Program-made: the position numbers and the translations under genes
Shown here: positions 57,564 through 64,000 of the stretch, piece after piece
How positions within the stretch are numbered: the first letter of the stretch is position 1
How the letters are laid out: each line of letters opens with the position of its first letter
Assembly (NCBI GenBank): GCA_910586385.1
Contig: CAJUGX010000003.1
Coordinates: 127,169 to 191,168 of the forward strand
Direction of reading: 5' to 3'
From: an uncultured Christensenella sp.
GTDB lineage: Bacteria; Bacillota; Clostridia; Christensenellales; UBA1242
Length of the DNA stretch: 64,000 nt
The notes under the pieces: generated by a model
Databases searched by the model: none
Seen by the model: only the letters and a program-made list of their open reading frames with translations
What the model was told of the DNA's origin: nothing

Positions 57564-59432
57564 TTATTTCTTTTCGTCACCTACATTCTCTTTTGCAAGT
57601 TTTTCTTTATGACCTCTTATGTGCGTCAAGAAGACCTCTTCAGCTTTCTTGTCAACACCGCCCACATAAATCACCTTAAGCATATAAGCGATATGTTGCG
57701 TAAGATGAATGTCATCGTCATCAATCTCTTTCACTTCCACCGACTTGCCAGAAAGCATAGTGTTGTTTTCTTGGTCGGCATTTTTGATATGCAAGTCGGT
57801 CAAATCGACAGAGTTTTCCCAGTTTCCAAAGCCAATGTTCTCCATGATTTTTGCCTTCATAGAGTTTGAGATTTTGCCATTTTCATCACAAAGAAGGTTT
57901 TTGTCAAGAAGATCAAAAATCATATTTCTTCTCTGAGACAATGTTTCGTTGCTTTCACTCTCGGTGTCAAATTGGACATCATCACTTGACAAATCACTTC
58001 CCTTGAAATAAATCACGTCAAGATTTCCATTCTCACCAACAATTTTCAAAAGTCTTGGCACAACAGCAAACTGCTTATAGAGTCTGAGGATTTGTTTTGC
58101 AACATTCTTGATGGCAGCCTTGATGCTGTCAGTCGTAAATTTGAGACGAGTTTCATTTTCGTCAATCAAAAGCTCAAGAGCGACCCCACTCAAACTTGCC
58201 GACACATTTTCCATCGAACCAATCTCACTTGTGCCACTGAGCGTCAAAAACTCTTTCAAGAGTCTCTCTTCTTCCTTTTCAAAATCGGCAGGCAAATTCT
58301 CTCCGCCCAAAAATGCAGGTGCAGTTGAGCCTTGCCTATAGACCAAAATCTTCCCCGGAGCAAGCCCTTCTTCTTCCAAATTGTCTATGTCAACACTTCC
58401 GTCCTCAACAGCAAGCACTCCCAAGGTCAAGCGATTTATGTATTCATGCTTTCGATTTTTGACAGCATTGTAAGCTCTCTGGATTGGAATAAGTCTTGAA
58501 ATCATGCTGACACCCCAAAAATTCCCGACTTCTTCGTTGCAAATCTGTCTGACAAATGGGAAATCCCTTTTGCCATCAATTCCATTTTGATAAGGCAACT
58601 CCCCATCATAAACCAAGCAATCTCCCGCAACAATGATAAATCTTCCGTTTGGAAACTCTGCACTTGGTCTGATATATTTTTCAAGCACAATCGCACTATT
58701 TCCTCTGACAGTCTCAACAAGTTTGGTCGAATGCCCAGCAATGCCAAGTCCACCAAGCGACGAAGTTGTGCCATCAAGCGAATATACATTGATATCTTTG
58801 CCCTCAACATCAACTCCATACATGTGCTTGATTTGTTCCACCGAATAAACCCTTGCATGAATCAAACTCTGACACTCATCCAAACTCTCATGAGTTGCGC
58901 TGTCTGGATAGATTTCAAATGGTGAGCAAACCGAAATGTCAACTTCTCCACTTTTTATCTTTTTGCCATCCTCTTCAAGAGCAACAACTTGTCCCAGATT
59001 GCTGTTCCATGAAATTTTATAAAAACTTGTCCCACAAATCTCACTCCACTTTGTCGCTTGGTTGATTTTTGCCATGATGCCAAGTTTGTTTCCCACAACA
59101 TCAAGAACTTTTTTGCCGACCTTTGCAGTGTAGATATCTTGCTCTTCGTTTGTCGACGGACAAATCATCATCTTTGGTTTGATTTTGGAAAGTTTTGAAA
59201 GTCTTATGTCAATGATTGGTGCAATGTGATTAAACACTTCTCGCTCTTGCCAAAAATATTCTCTTTCAACATCTCTCACTGCTCCGCCATAACCAACATC
59301 GCAATATTGATTTCCCATATAGAAATTCATGTTGAGTTGCCATTGACTGTCAAATGGTTTTCTCTCTCGCACTCTCTTTGCATAATCTTCCAGCGTCTCT
59401 TTCACCAAATTTTCTTTGTTATTTCTTTTCAT
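57564..59432 (-). CDS. Phage portal protein, P22-like
   Basis: A 622-residue portal, the ring through which DNA enters the capsid. The N-terminus has YAKRVRERKPFDSQWQLNMN and NFYMGNQYCDVGYGG; the core has WSEICGTSFYKISWNSNLGQ, ICSPFEIYPDSATHESLDEC-type and VWGVSMISRLIPIQRAYNAV-type stretches, followed by SGVALELLIDENETRLKF and a long helical tail. This layout matches P22-like portals. The ATG at 59432 follows AAAAGGAG; a longer upstream reading overlaps the preceding gene. Confidence 0.88.
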   Translation of the reverse strand: MKRNNKENLVKETLEDYAKRVRERKPFDSQWQLNMNFYMGNQYCDVGYGGAVRDVEREYFWQEREVFNHIAPIIDIRLSKLSKIKPKMMICPSTNEEQDIYTAKVGKKVLDVVGNKLGIMAKINQATKWSEICGTSFYKISWNSNLGQVVALEEDGKKIKSGEVDISVCSPFEIYPDSATHESLDECQSLIHARVYSVEQIKHMYGVDVEGKDINVYSLDGTTSSLGGLGIAGHSTKLVETVRGNSAIVLEKYIRPSAEFPNGRFIIVAGDCLVYDGELPYQNGIDGKRDFPFVRQICNEEVGNFWGVSMISRLIPIQRAYNAVKNRKHEYINRLTLGVLAVEDGSVDIDNLEEEGLAPGKILVYRQGSTAPAFLGGENLPADFEKEEERLLKEFLTLSGTSEIGSMENVSASLSGVALELLIDENETRLKFTTDSIKAAIKNVAKQILRLYKQFAVVPRLLKIVGENGNLDVIYFKGSDLSSDDVQFDTESESNETLSQRRNMIFDLLDKNLLCDENGKISNSMKAKIMENIGFGNWENSVDLTDLHIKNADQENNTMLSGKSVEVKEIDDDDIHLTQHIAYMLKVIYVGGVDKKAEEVFLTHIRGHKEKLAKENVGDEKK

Positions 59433-59637
59433 TTCCACTCCTTTTGTTTTTGAATGGTGCATCAATTGGTTTTGGCACACATTCTTTTGAGAAACACTCA
59501 AACATCTCTTTCATACAACTCTCACAAAACACAAGGTCTTTTCGCAAGAATCCCTTCGTGCTGAAACTGTATTTTGCAAGATTTTTGCAACCATAAAAAT
59601 CACAGCCCTGTTGCGTTTTACAAATTTGCATTCTCAT
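59419..59637 (-). CDS. Small Cys-rich, zinc-finger-like phage protein
   Basis: A 72-residue basic protein with six cysteines: CKTQQGCDFYGC near the start, CESC near the middle, and two more in CFSKEC. The paired CxxC-type spacing suggests a zinc-binding fold. It overlaps the portal gene by 14 bases and the upstream gene by 4. The role is unknown. Confidence 0.65.
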   Translation of the reverse strand: MRMQICKTQQGCDFYGCKNLAKYSFSTKGFLRKDLVFCESCMKEMFECFSKECVPKPIDAPFKNKRSGNEKK

Positions 59638-59915
59638 TTTCTCTCCTCCTTCTCTTTCAAAAGCGACAACAACCTCTCTTTTTCTCTCAAAAGTTCTTCA
59701 TCAGTCATCTTTGAGATGTCGTCATCAGAAAAGTTGCTTTGGTCAAGCAAAAACCTGAGTGCAGCAACATCAGGTGGATTAAACTTCTTTGTTATCTTTC
59801 TTTTGGAAAGCACTGCCAAACCATTCTCATCGGTGACATACTCTTCCACAATCTCATCGCACTCAAATCCAATCGCTCGCCTGCACAAAGCCTGCCTCAA
59901 CTCTTGTTCGTCCAT
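59634..59915 (-). CDS. Small terminase-like phage protein
   Basis: A 93-residue protein in which ALCRRAIGFECDEIVEEYVT, then SKRKITKKFNPPDVAALRFL, match a conserved block common in proteins near or within phage small terminase subunits. The C-terminus is acidic and helical. Small terminases recognise the packaging site and hand DNA to the large subunit; no large terminase gene is present here. First gene of the module, with AAGAGGGG upstream. Confidence 0.6.
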   Translation of the reverse strand: MDEQELRQALCRRAIGFECDEIVEEYVTDENGLAVLSKRKITKKFNPPDVAALRFLLDQSNFSDDDISKMTDEELLREKERLLSLLKEKEERK

Positions 59916-60032
59916 AAGCCCCTCTTTTCAACTTTTGTCCAAATTCTAAACTCCTCGAAACAGATATTCAAGAAAATGTGTCACCGATTTTTATTTAACA
60001 AAAATCAAAAGCAAAAATAGAATGATATTGTA

Positions 60033-60055
60033 AGGCAATGTTTTCTTTATTGCCT
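60033..60055 (+). promoter_or_regulatory. Hairpin in the leader of the ABC transporter genes
   Basis: AGGCAAT at 60033-60039 pairs exactly with ATTGCCT at 60049-60055, about 15 bases before the ATPase ATG. There is no T-run. It may be an operator or a 5' stem. No known riboswitch motif was recognised. Confidence 0.4.
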
Positions 60056-60071
60056 GTCACAAAGGAAAAAT

Positions 60072-60845
60072 ATGAGCAACATATTATCATTCAAAAATGT
60101 AAACTACTTCTATCAAACAAAAAAGGACGAAATCTTTGCCCTTAACGATGTCAACTTTGATATTGAAAAAGAAGAATTTGCTTCGCTTGTTGGACCAAGT
60201 GGTTGTGGAAAAACAACAATTCTTTCACTGACCGCTGGACTTTTGAAACCTTCATCTGGTGAAATTCTTCTTTCTGGTGAAAAGAAGATTGACACAAAAA
60301 AAATAGGTTATATGTTTCAGCGTGACCAACTCTTTGAGTGGCGCAGCGTATGGAAAAATATAACTCTTGGACTTGAAATTCAAAAACCGAAAGACAAAAC
60401 TGAAAAATTGAAAAAAGCGGAAACCCTTCTGAAAAAATATGGGCTTGACGGCTTCAAGGACAAAAAGCCAAGAAACCTAAGTGGCGGAATGAGACAGCGT
60501 GTAGCACTTATTCGCACCCTCGCCCTTGAGCCAGAACTTCTCCTTCTTGATGAGCCATTTTCTGCCCTTGATTATCAGACAAGACTTTCTGTCTGCGATG
60601 ACGTATATCAAATTATAAAGAGCGAAAAAAAGACCGCCCTTCTTGTCACACATGACATTTCTGAAGCAATTTCAATGTCAGACAAAATCATCGTGCTTTC
60701 ATCGAGACCAGCAACTGTCAAAGACATAATCTTGCCAAACATGGAAGAAGAGACTCCTCTGAAGCGTAGAGAAAACAAAAGATTCTCGGTTTTGTTTGAT
60801 AAGTTATGGAGAGAACTTGACAATGAAAACAAAAAAAATAAATAA
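60072..60845 (+). CDS. ABC transporter ATPase, nitrate/sulfonate/taurine type
   Basis: A 257-residue ATP-binding subunit. Walker A is LVGPSGCGKTTILSLTAGLL, the Q-loop YMFQRDQLFEWRSVWKNITL, the signature NLSGGMRQRVALIRTLALEP, Walker B LLLLDEPFSALDYQTRLSV, and the switch His in ALLVTHDISEAISMSDKIIV. These match the SsuB/TauB/ThiZ group. It overlaps the permease gene by 23 bases. No substrate-binding protein gene is near, so the substrate is unknown. Confidence 0.93.
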   Translation: MSNILSFKNVNYFYQTKKDEIFALNDVNFDIEKEEFASLVGPSGCGKTTILSLTAGLLKPSSGEILLSGEKKIDTKKIGYMFQRDQLFEWRSVWKNITLGLEIQKPKDKTEKLKKAETLLKKYGLDGFKDKKPRNLSGGMRQRVALIRTLALEPELLLLDEPFSALDYQTRLSVCDDVYQIIKSEKKTALLVTHDISEAISMSDKIIVLSSRPATVKDIILPNMEEETPLKRRENKRFSVLFDKLWRELDNENKKNK

Positions 60846-61635
60846 AAAAACATTCTCCAAGACTCATCGATTGTATGTAAGAAAACTCAGATACGACAAA
60901 TTCTTTATTATATTTTTCCGAATATTTCTCTTGGTCGCCTTCTTGGGACTTTGGGAACTTCTCACTTACTACAAAGTGCTTGACCCTTTCTTTGTAAGCT
61001 CCCCTTCAAGGATAGTCAAACAAATCATCACTCTCGCCCAAACTGGCGAACTCTGGTCCAACACTTGGGTGACCTTATATGAAACCCTGATTGGATTTGC
61101 TATTGCAACAGCAGTTGGTTATATCATCGCCATTCTCTTGTGGTGGAATGAGAAAGTGAGAAAGATATTCGAGCCTTACATCGTCGTGCTGAACTCATTG
61201 CCAAAAATCGCTCTTGGTCCAATGATAATCCTCTGGGTCGGAGCTGGCACAAATGCCATCATCTTGATGTGCGTGCTGATTTGCGTAGTCATCACCACGA
61301 TGAGTATGCTCTCAGCATTTATGTCCGTTGACGAAGGCAAAGTCTTACTCCTAAAATCGATGAATGCAAACAAGTTTCAAATCCTATTCAAACTTGTCCT
61401 CCCACACTCAATGCCAGACTTCATCTCCGTGCTGAAAATCAATGTCGGTATGAGTTGGGTTGGTAGCATTATGGGAGAATATCTCACCAGCAAGGCAGGT
61501 CTTGGTTATCTGATTGTATATGGCGGTCAAATCCTCAAGATTGACTTAGTGATGGCAGCGACCATGGTTTTGTGTATCCTTGCCTTTGGCATGTATTACA
61601 TTGTCAGCCTTGTTGAGAGAAAATATCGAAAATAA
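60823..61635 (+). CDS. ABC transporter permease, nitrate/sulfonate/taurine type
   Basis: A 270-residue integral membrane subunit with a basic N-terminus (KTKKINKKTFSKTHRLYVRK) and about six membrane segments. The EAA motif for ATPase contact is present in KVLLLKSMNANKFQILFKLV with ALGPMIILWVGAGTNAIILM upstream. This matches SsuC/TauC/ThiX proteins. The ATG at 60823 follows GGAGAG inside the ATPase gene. Its last 90 bases overlap the convergent YkvI-like gene. Confidence 0.92.
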   Translation: MKTKKINKKTFSKTHRLYVRKLRYDKFFIIFFRIFLLVAFLGLWELLTYYKVLDPFFVSSPSRIVKQIITLAQTGELWSNTWVTLYETLIGFAIATAVGYIIAILLWWNEKVRKIFEPYIVVLNSLPKIALGPMIILWVGAGTNAIILMCVLICVVITTMSMLSAFMSVDEGKVLLLKSMNANKFQILFKLVLPHSMPDFISVLKINVGMSWVGSIMGEYLTSKAGLGYLIVYGGQILKIDLVMAATMVLCILAFGMYYIVSLVERKYRK

Positions 61636-62568
61636 AATCACAAATACCCCCAAAATACTGCAAATAGGATACAAGAAAGAGATAATTTCCGAAAACCCTA
61701 CAATGCTTATGACAAATGGCAGAAAAACCGCCAAAAACATGCAAAAATGCATATTTTTGAAACAATTTTTAAGCGAACCATTTATCGTATAAAGCAGTGA
61801 AAATAGAGTTGTAAAACACCCAACCAAGATAACAATATATTCCAAGACAAAGAAGAATTTGTTGTTTCTTACAATATACAAGATTGGCATTTCACTGACG
61901 AAACTGTCTGCATTCTTGAGCAAAACAAAGTTGCAAAGCATCAAAAAAACAAACAAAATAATTGCGGAAAACAGGCTTGACAAAAGAGCCTGTTTTTTGC
62001 TCAACTTCTCACCAGCCTTTGCCAAAACAAACACACTCATTGAAGAATTCAGTGCGACATAAAGCGGACAGTACAACACACCGGCAAAAGACATCACATT
62101 GCTTTGAGTTACCCCCTTGACATTGCCAGCAAAAATCACCACAGCAAAAAATGCAATTGTCAGAATCGGCGTCAAAACAGCATTTGCTTTTTCAAGCCCA
62201 CCAATCCCCTTGGCAGTCACAATGAGGCTTATCAAAATCAACATAACCGTCAAAAAATAATATGACTTGTCATCAAAATAACTAAACAGATTTCTTATGC
62301 CAGCAAACATCGATGCACCAAAAACAATTGTTATGCCCAAGACCAGAAAATTGAGAAATTTGTTCTTTTGTATAAATGTAGACAGCTTCTGCCCCTTTCT
62401 CAAAAAGAAATAACACACAAAAAACATCAATACACTGGCAATCACAATGTAAAGATATGACCATACCCCAAATCGGCTGAAAAAGACGACTACCTCATTT
62501 CCACTAGAAAAACCAGCACCCACAATCGTCCCAAAAATCAAAAAAGTTGTTACAAAAACATTCCACAT
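61546..62568 (-). CDS. YkvI-like membrane protein, probable transporter
   Basis: A 340-residue integral membrane protein with about ten membrane segments. FGTIVGAGFSSGNEVVVFFS at the N-terminus, KGIGGLEKANAVLTPILTIA and YCPLYVALNSSMSVFVLAKA match the YkvI-type family related to the amino acid-polyamine transporter superfamily. The substrate is unknown. The hydrophilic C-terminal tail (NKADNVIHAKGKDTQNHGRC) is encoded antisense to the end of the permease gene, so the stop may have moved. No Shine-Dalgarno is seen. Confidence 0.85.
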   Translation of the reverse strand: MWNVFVTTFLIFGTIVGAGFSSGNEVVVFFSRFGVWSYLYIVIASVLMFFVCYFFLRKGQKLSTFIQKNKFLNFLVLGITIVFGASMFAGIRNLFSYFDDKSYYFLTVMLILISLIVTAKGIGGLEKANAVLTPILTIAFFAVVIFAGNVKGVTQSNVMSFAGVLYCPLYVALNSSMSVFVLAKAGEKLSKKQALLSSLFSAIILFVFLMLCNFVLLKNADSFVSEMPILYIVRNNKFFFVLEYIVILVGCFTTLFSLLYTINGSLKNCFKNMHFCMFLAVFLPFVISIVGFSEIISFLYPICSILGVFVILFSIFSLNKADNVIHAKGKDTQNHGRCHH

Positions 62569-62645
62569 AAAATATGTTTATTTGGACAACTTGAGTTTAA
62601 TTCTCTCAAACAAATATTTTTCTAACTTTTTCACAAGATAAAAAT

Positions 62646-63230
62646 ATGAAAAAATCCATTTTCTTTTATGCACTGGCTTTTTTGATTTCATTTTGCGCCT
62701 TCGCTTGTATCTTTCCATACCCAGTGTTGTCTCGATATACCAACTCTACGGAGAAACAAGTAAACCGTGCAAATCGCATTCATGAGACAGAATTTACAAG
62801 AGTCGAAAACACATCAAACGCCATTCTAGATATAACATGGGATGACGGTATAAATATCTTGCTAGAGACAAACCACCCGTACGAAGTTTTTGATTTCTCC
62901 ACGAAGCAGTATTTCTTCATTCAAAGAATAGGTGGAGAAAATCATGCAGATGTCATCCCAAACTCTGACGAAGACTTCAACTTCATAAACGAAAACTTCT
63001 CCCAAACAGCCAACACCCCAGTTGTGCTCATATACAACTCAAGCACAATCATCCCAGCCAGTTTCTCAGCCTATATGCACGGCTACCCAGATTCAGACAA
63101 CACTTTCCACGGACACTATTGCCTCCACTTCAAATCATCAAAGACCACCGAAACTGGGAATGTCGACTATTATCATCAAAAAGCAATAAAATCCGCATTC
63201 AAACAAGCATCAAAGTTGATCAAAGAATGA
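62646..63230 (+). CDS. Secreted or membrane-anchored protein of unknown function
   Basis: A 194-residue protein with an N-terminal signal or anchor (IFFYALAFLISFCAFACIFP) and a polar remainder likely outside the membrane. It contains TTKQYFFIQRIGG-like strands and ends with basic helices (HQKAIKSAFKQASKLIKE). The Cys after FCAFA is a weak lipobox at best. No Shine-Dalgarno precedes the ATG; GATAAA lies 3 bases upstream, so the message may be leaderless. Not recognised. A terminator follows. Confidence 0.7.
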   Translation: MKKSIFFYALAFLISFCAFACIFPYPVLSRYTNSTEKQVNRANRIHETEFTRVENTSNAILDITWDDGINILLETNHPYEVFDFSTKQYFFIQRIGGENHADVIPNSDEDFNFINENFSQTANTPVVLIYNSSTIIPASFSAYMHGYPDSDNTFHGHYCLHFKSSKTTETGNVDYYHQKAIKSAFKQASKLIKE

Positions 63231-63239
63231 TCAAATAGC

Positions 63240-63268
63240 AAAAAAAGAAGCCAACTTGACTTCTTTTC
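63240..63268. terminator. Bidirectional terminator
   Basis: AAAAAAGAAG and CTTCTTTT pair around a 9-base loop between two converging genes. Confidence 0.75.
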
Positions 63269-63765
63269 TATTGTTTCCCCTCTGATTTTCTTTGTTGTCT
63301 TTCTCTTTCTTCGGCACTTTTCTTTATTTTTATGTGTCCCTCGTGACTACACAATTTTCCAGCAAGGAGTCTTTGGTTTTGATCTTCCATATTCAAGTAT
63401 GATTTTGCCTTTTTACCATCCAAGTTCTCTGAGGTTGAATCAACGCCTTTTCTTCTTGCCACTTCCCAAATTTTAAGCAATTCATCAGATGCCAAAGGTG
63501 GAAGATGAGTCTCGCCCCATTGTGTTCTGTCAAGTCTCTTTGTCCATACCGTAAGGACAGAATCCAGCTTCTTGTTTTTCATATTCAAATTTGCACCATG
63601 TTGAAGGCACAAATTCAACATTTCGACACTTCTCACTCCCATAATAGCTGTATTTCCAAGCCCATCACGAGCATTAATATCCACACCATCTTCCAAAAGA
63701 CGTCTTGCAGTGTTAACATGGTCTACCCTTACTGCATTCATCAATCTTCTTTCTTTTGAAGTCAT
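63268..63765 (-). CDS. Second ankyrin repeat protein
   Basis: A 165-residue protein. Residues about 5-75 contain two to three ankyrin units (NAVRVDHVNTARRLLEDGVD, INARDGLGNTAIMGV, LNLCLQHGANLNMKNKKLDS). The rest is charged, with the basic end IKIKKSAEERERQQRKSEGK. It is unlike the ankyrin gene at 25577 in repeat sequence and length. GAGGTGAAG precedes the ATG, and a consensus promoter with an upstream palindrome lies in the gap beyond it. Binding partner unknown. Confidence 0.8.
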   Translation of the reverse strand: MTSKERRLMNAVRVDHVNTARRLLEDGVDINARDGLGNTAIMGVRSVEMLNLCLQHGANLNMKNKKLDSVLTVWTKRLDRTQWGETHLPPLASDELLKIWEVARRKGVDSTSENLDGKKAKSYLNMEDQNQRLLAGKLCSHEGHIKIKKSAEERERQQRKSEGKQ

Positions 63766-63832
63766 TTCTTCACCTCAACCTTTACATTTCAAATTCACTT
63801 ATTCATCAAAAAGTCTCAAATAAATCGCTTTT

Positions 63833-63861
63833 ATTATATCTTACAAACCATCAAAAGTCAA
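63833..63861 (-). promoter_or_regulatory. Promoter of the second ankyrin gene
   Basis: On the minus strand TTGACT (63856-63861) and TATAAT (63833-63838) are 17 bases apart, about 70 bases before the ATG. Confidence 0.7.
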
Positions 63862-63869
63862 CCCTCAAA

Positions 63870-63887
63870 TTGTAGATTTGTCTACAA
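63870..63887. promoter_or_regulatory. Palindrome upstream of the second ankyrin promoter
   Basis: TTGTAGA-TTTG-TCTACAA has perfect 7-base arms and lies 9 bases upstream of the -35 box, a position suited to an activator or repressor site. Confidence 0.45.
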
Positions 63888-63904
63888 CTGTCGCAATTGA
63901 TGTC

Positions 63905-63945
63905 TATATAATACAAAATATGTCGATTTGTATCACGTATGACAT
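63905..63945. repeat. Dispersed palindrome family member (degenerate)
   Basis: ATAATACAAAATATGTCGAT followed by TTGTATCACGTATGAC resembles the flank and core of the copy near 34070, at the right edge of the window. Confidence 0.35.
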
Positions 63946-63950
63946 AAAAA

Positions 63951-63987
63951 AGAGATAGAGATGAATGTTCCATCTCTATCTCTCTTT
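63951..63987. terminator. Terminator hairpin at the window edge
   Basis: AGAGATAGAGATG at 63951-63963 pairs exactly with CATCTCTATCTCT at 63971-63983, followed by TTTT on the plus strand and preceded by A residues. It probably ends a gene entering from the right; no gene is visible on the plus strand before it. Confidence 0.7.
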
Positions 63988-64000
63988 TCAATTAAATAGT

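Noticed and set aside
60033..60055. Leader hairpin as a TPP or other riboswitch
   Set aside because: The leader is too short and has none of the conserved elements of known riboswitch classes.
60072..63765. The genes right of the head module as further phage genes
   Set aside because: They encode an ABC importer, a transporter-like membrane protein, an anchored protein and an ankyrin protein, with different strands and their own promoters and terminators.
1..64000. tRNA, rRNA, tmRNA, SRP or RNase P RNA genes
   Set aside because: I scanned every gap. None holds a cloverleaf or the conserved cores of these RNAs, and most gaps are too short.

Overview
The window is an AT-rich chromosomal segment of a Bacillota bacterium, most likely an uncultured Clostridia lineage. 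The case rests on several Gram-positive hallmarks: an L20-type leader in front of an infC-rpmI-rplT operon that uses an AUU start codon, a phenylalanine T-box in front of pheST, RNase Y, SpoIVB, ArgR with ARG-box-like sites next to its gene, tig-clpP-clpX, a DUF1292 gene beside ruvX, and strong Shine-Dalgarno sequences on most genes. No rRNA, tRNA, IS element or CRISPR array was seen.

Layout. 1-3.6 kb (+): end of a possible Asp23-like gene, nusB-xseA-xseB-proS. 3.7-6.9 kb (+): an 877-residue protein of unknown function and a small membrane protein. 7.0-9.0 kb (+): L20 leader, infC-rpmI-rplT, SpoU methyltransferase. 9.1-15.6 kb (+): yebC-def, then ruvC-ruvA-ruvB-queA-tgt and a DUF2441-like gene. 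15.9-25.4 kb (-): comM-dprA-topA, then hslV-hslU-tcdA-trx-iscS-iscU. 25.6-27.0 kb: an ankyrin protein (+) and two small membrane proteins (-). 27.1-32.7 kb (-): tig-clpP-clpX, an unknown gene, rny. 33.0-38.1 kb: a Xer recombinase (+), SpoIVB and a YgjP-type metallopeptidase (-), and a PadR-like protein fused to a membrane domain (+). 38.1-47.5 kb (-): argR-recN-small multidrug exporter, thiI with its cysteine desulfurase, and T-box-pheS-pheT. 47.5-52.5 kb: an RluA-type pseudouridine synthase (+), a 53-residue Ser/Lys/Cys-rich protein, DUF1292-ruvX, and polA with a membrane protein (-). 52.7-59.9 kb (-): a compact phage head module (small-terminase-like, Cys-rich protein, portal, scaffold, major capsid, two connector-like proteins, a large beta-rich protein, two holins). 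It has intact reading frames, but no large terminase, tail, lysin, integrase or replication gene. 60.1-64 kb: ABC importer ATPase and permease (+), a YkvI-like membrane protein (-), a secreted or anchored protein (+) and a second ankyrin protein (-).

Most genes are housekeeping genes for translation, DNA repair and recombination, proteolysis, RNA decay and Fe-S or thio-cofactor supply. The parts most worth attention are the head-only phage module, the membrane-anchored PadR-like protein with a four-fold linker motif, the 877-residue helical protein, a family of imperfect palindromes scattered between genes (several inside operons), likely leaderless genes (ruvC, rluA, possibly xer), and an IscU scaffold whose third ligand cysteine is a serine. 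All assignments were made by reading the sequence. No database search was run, and start codons were chosen by Shine-Dalgarno position.
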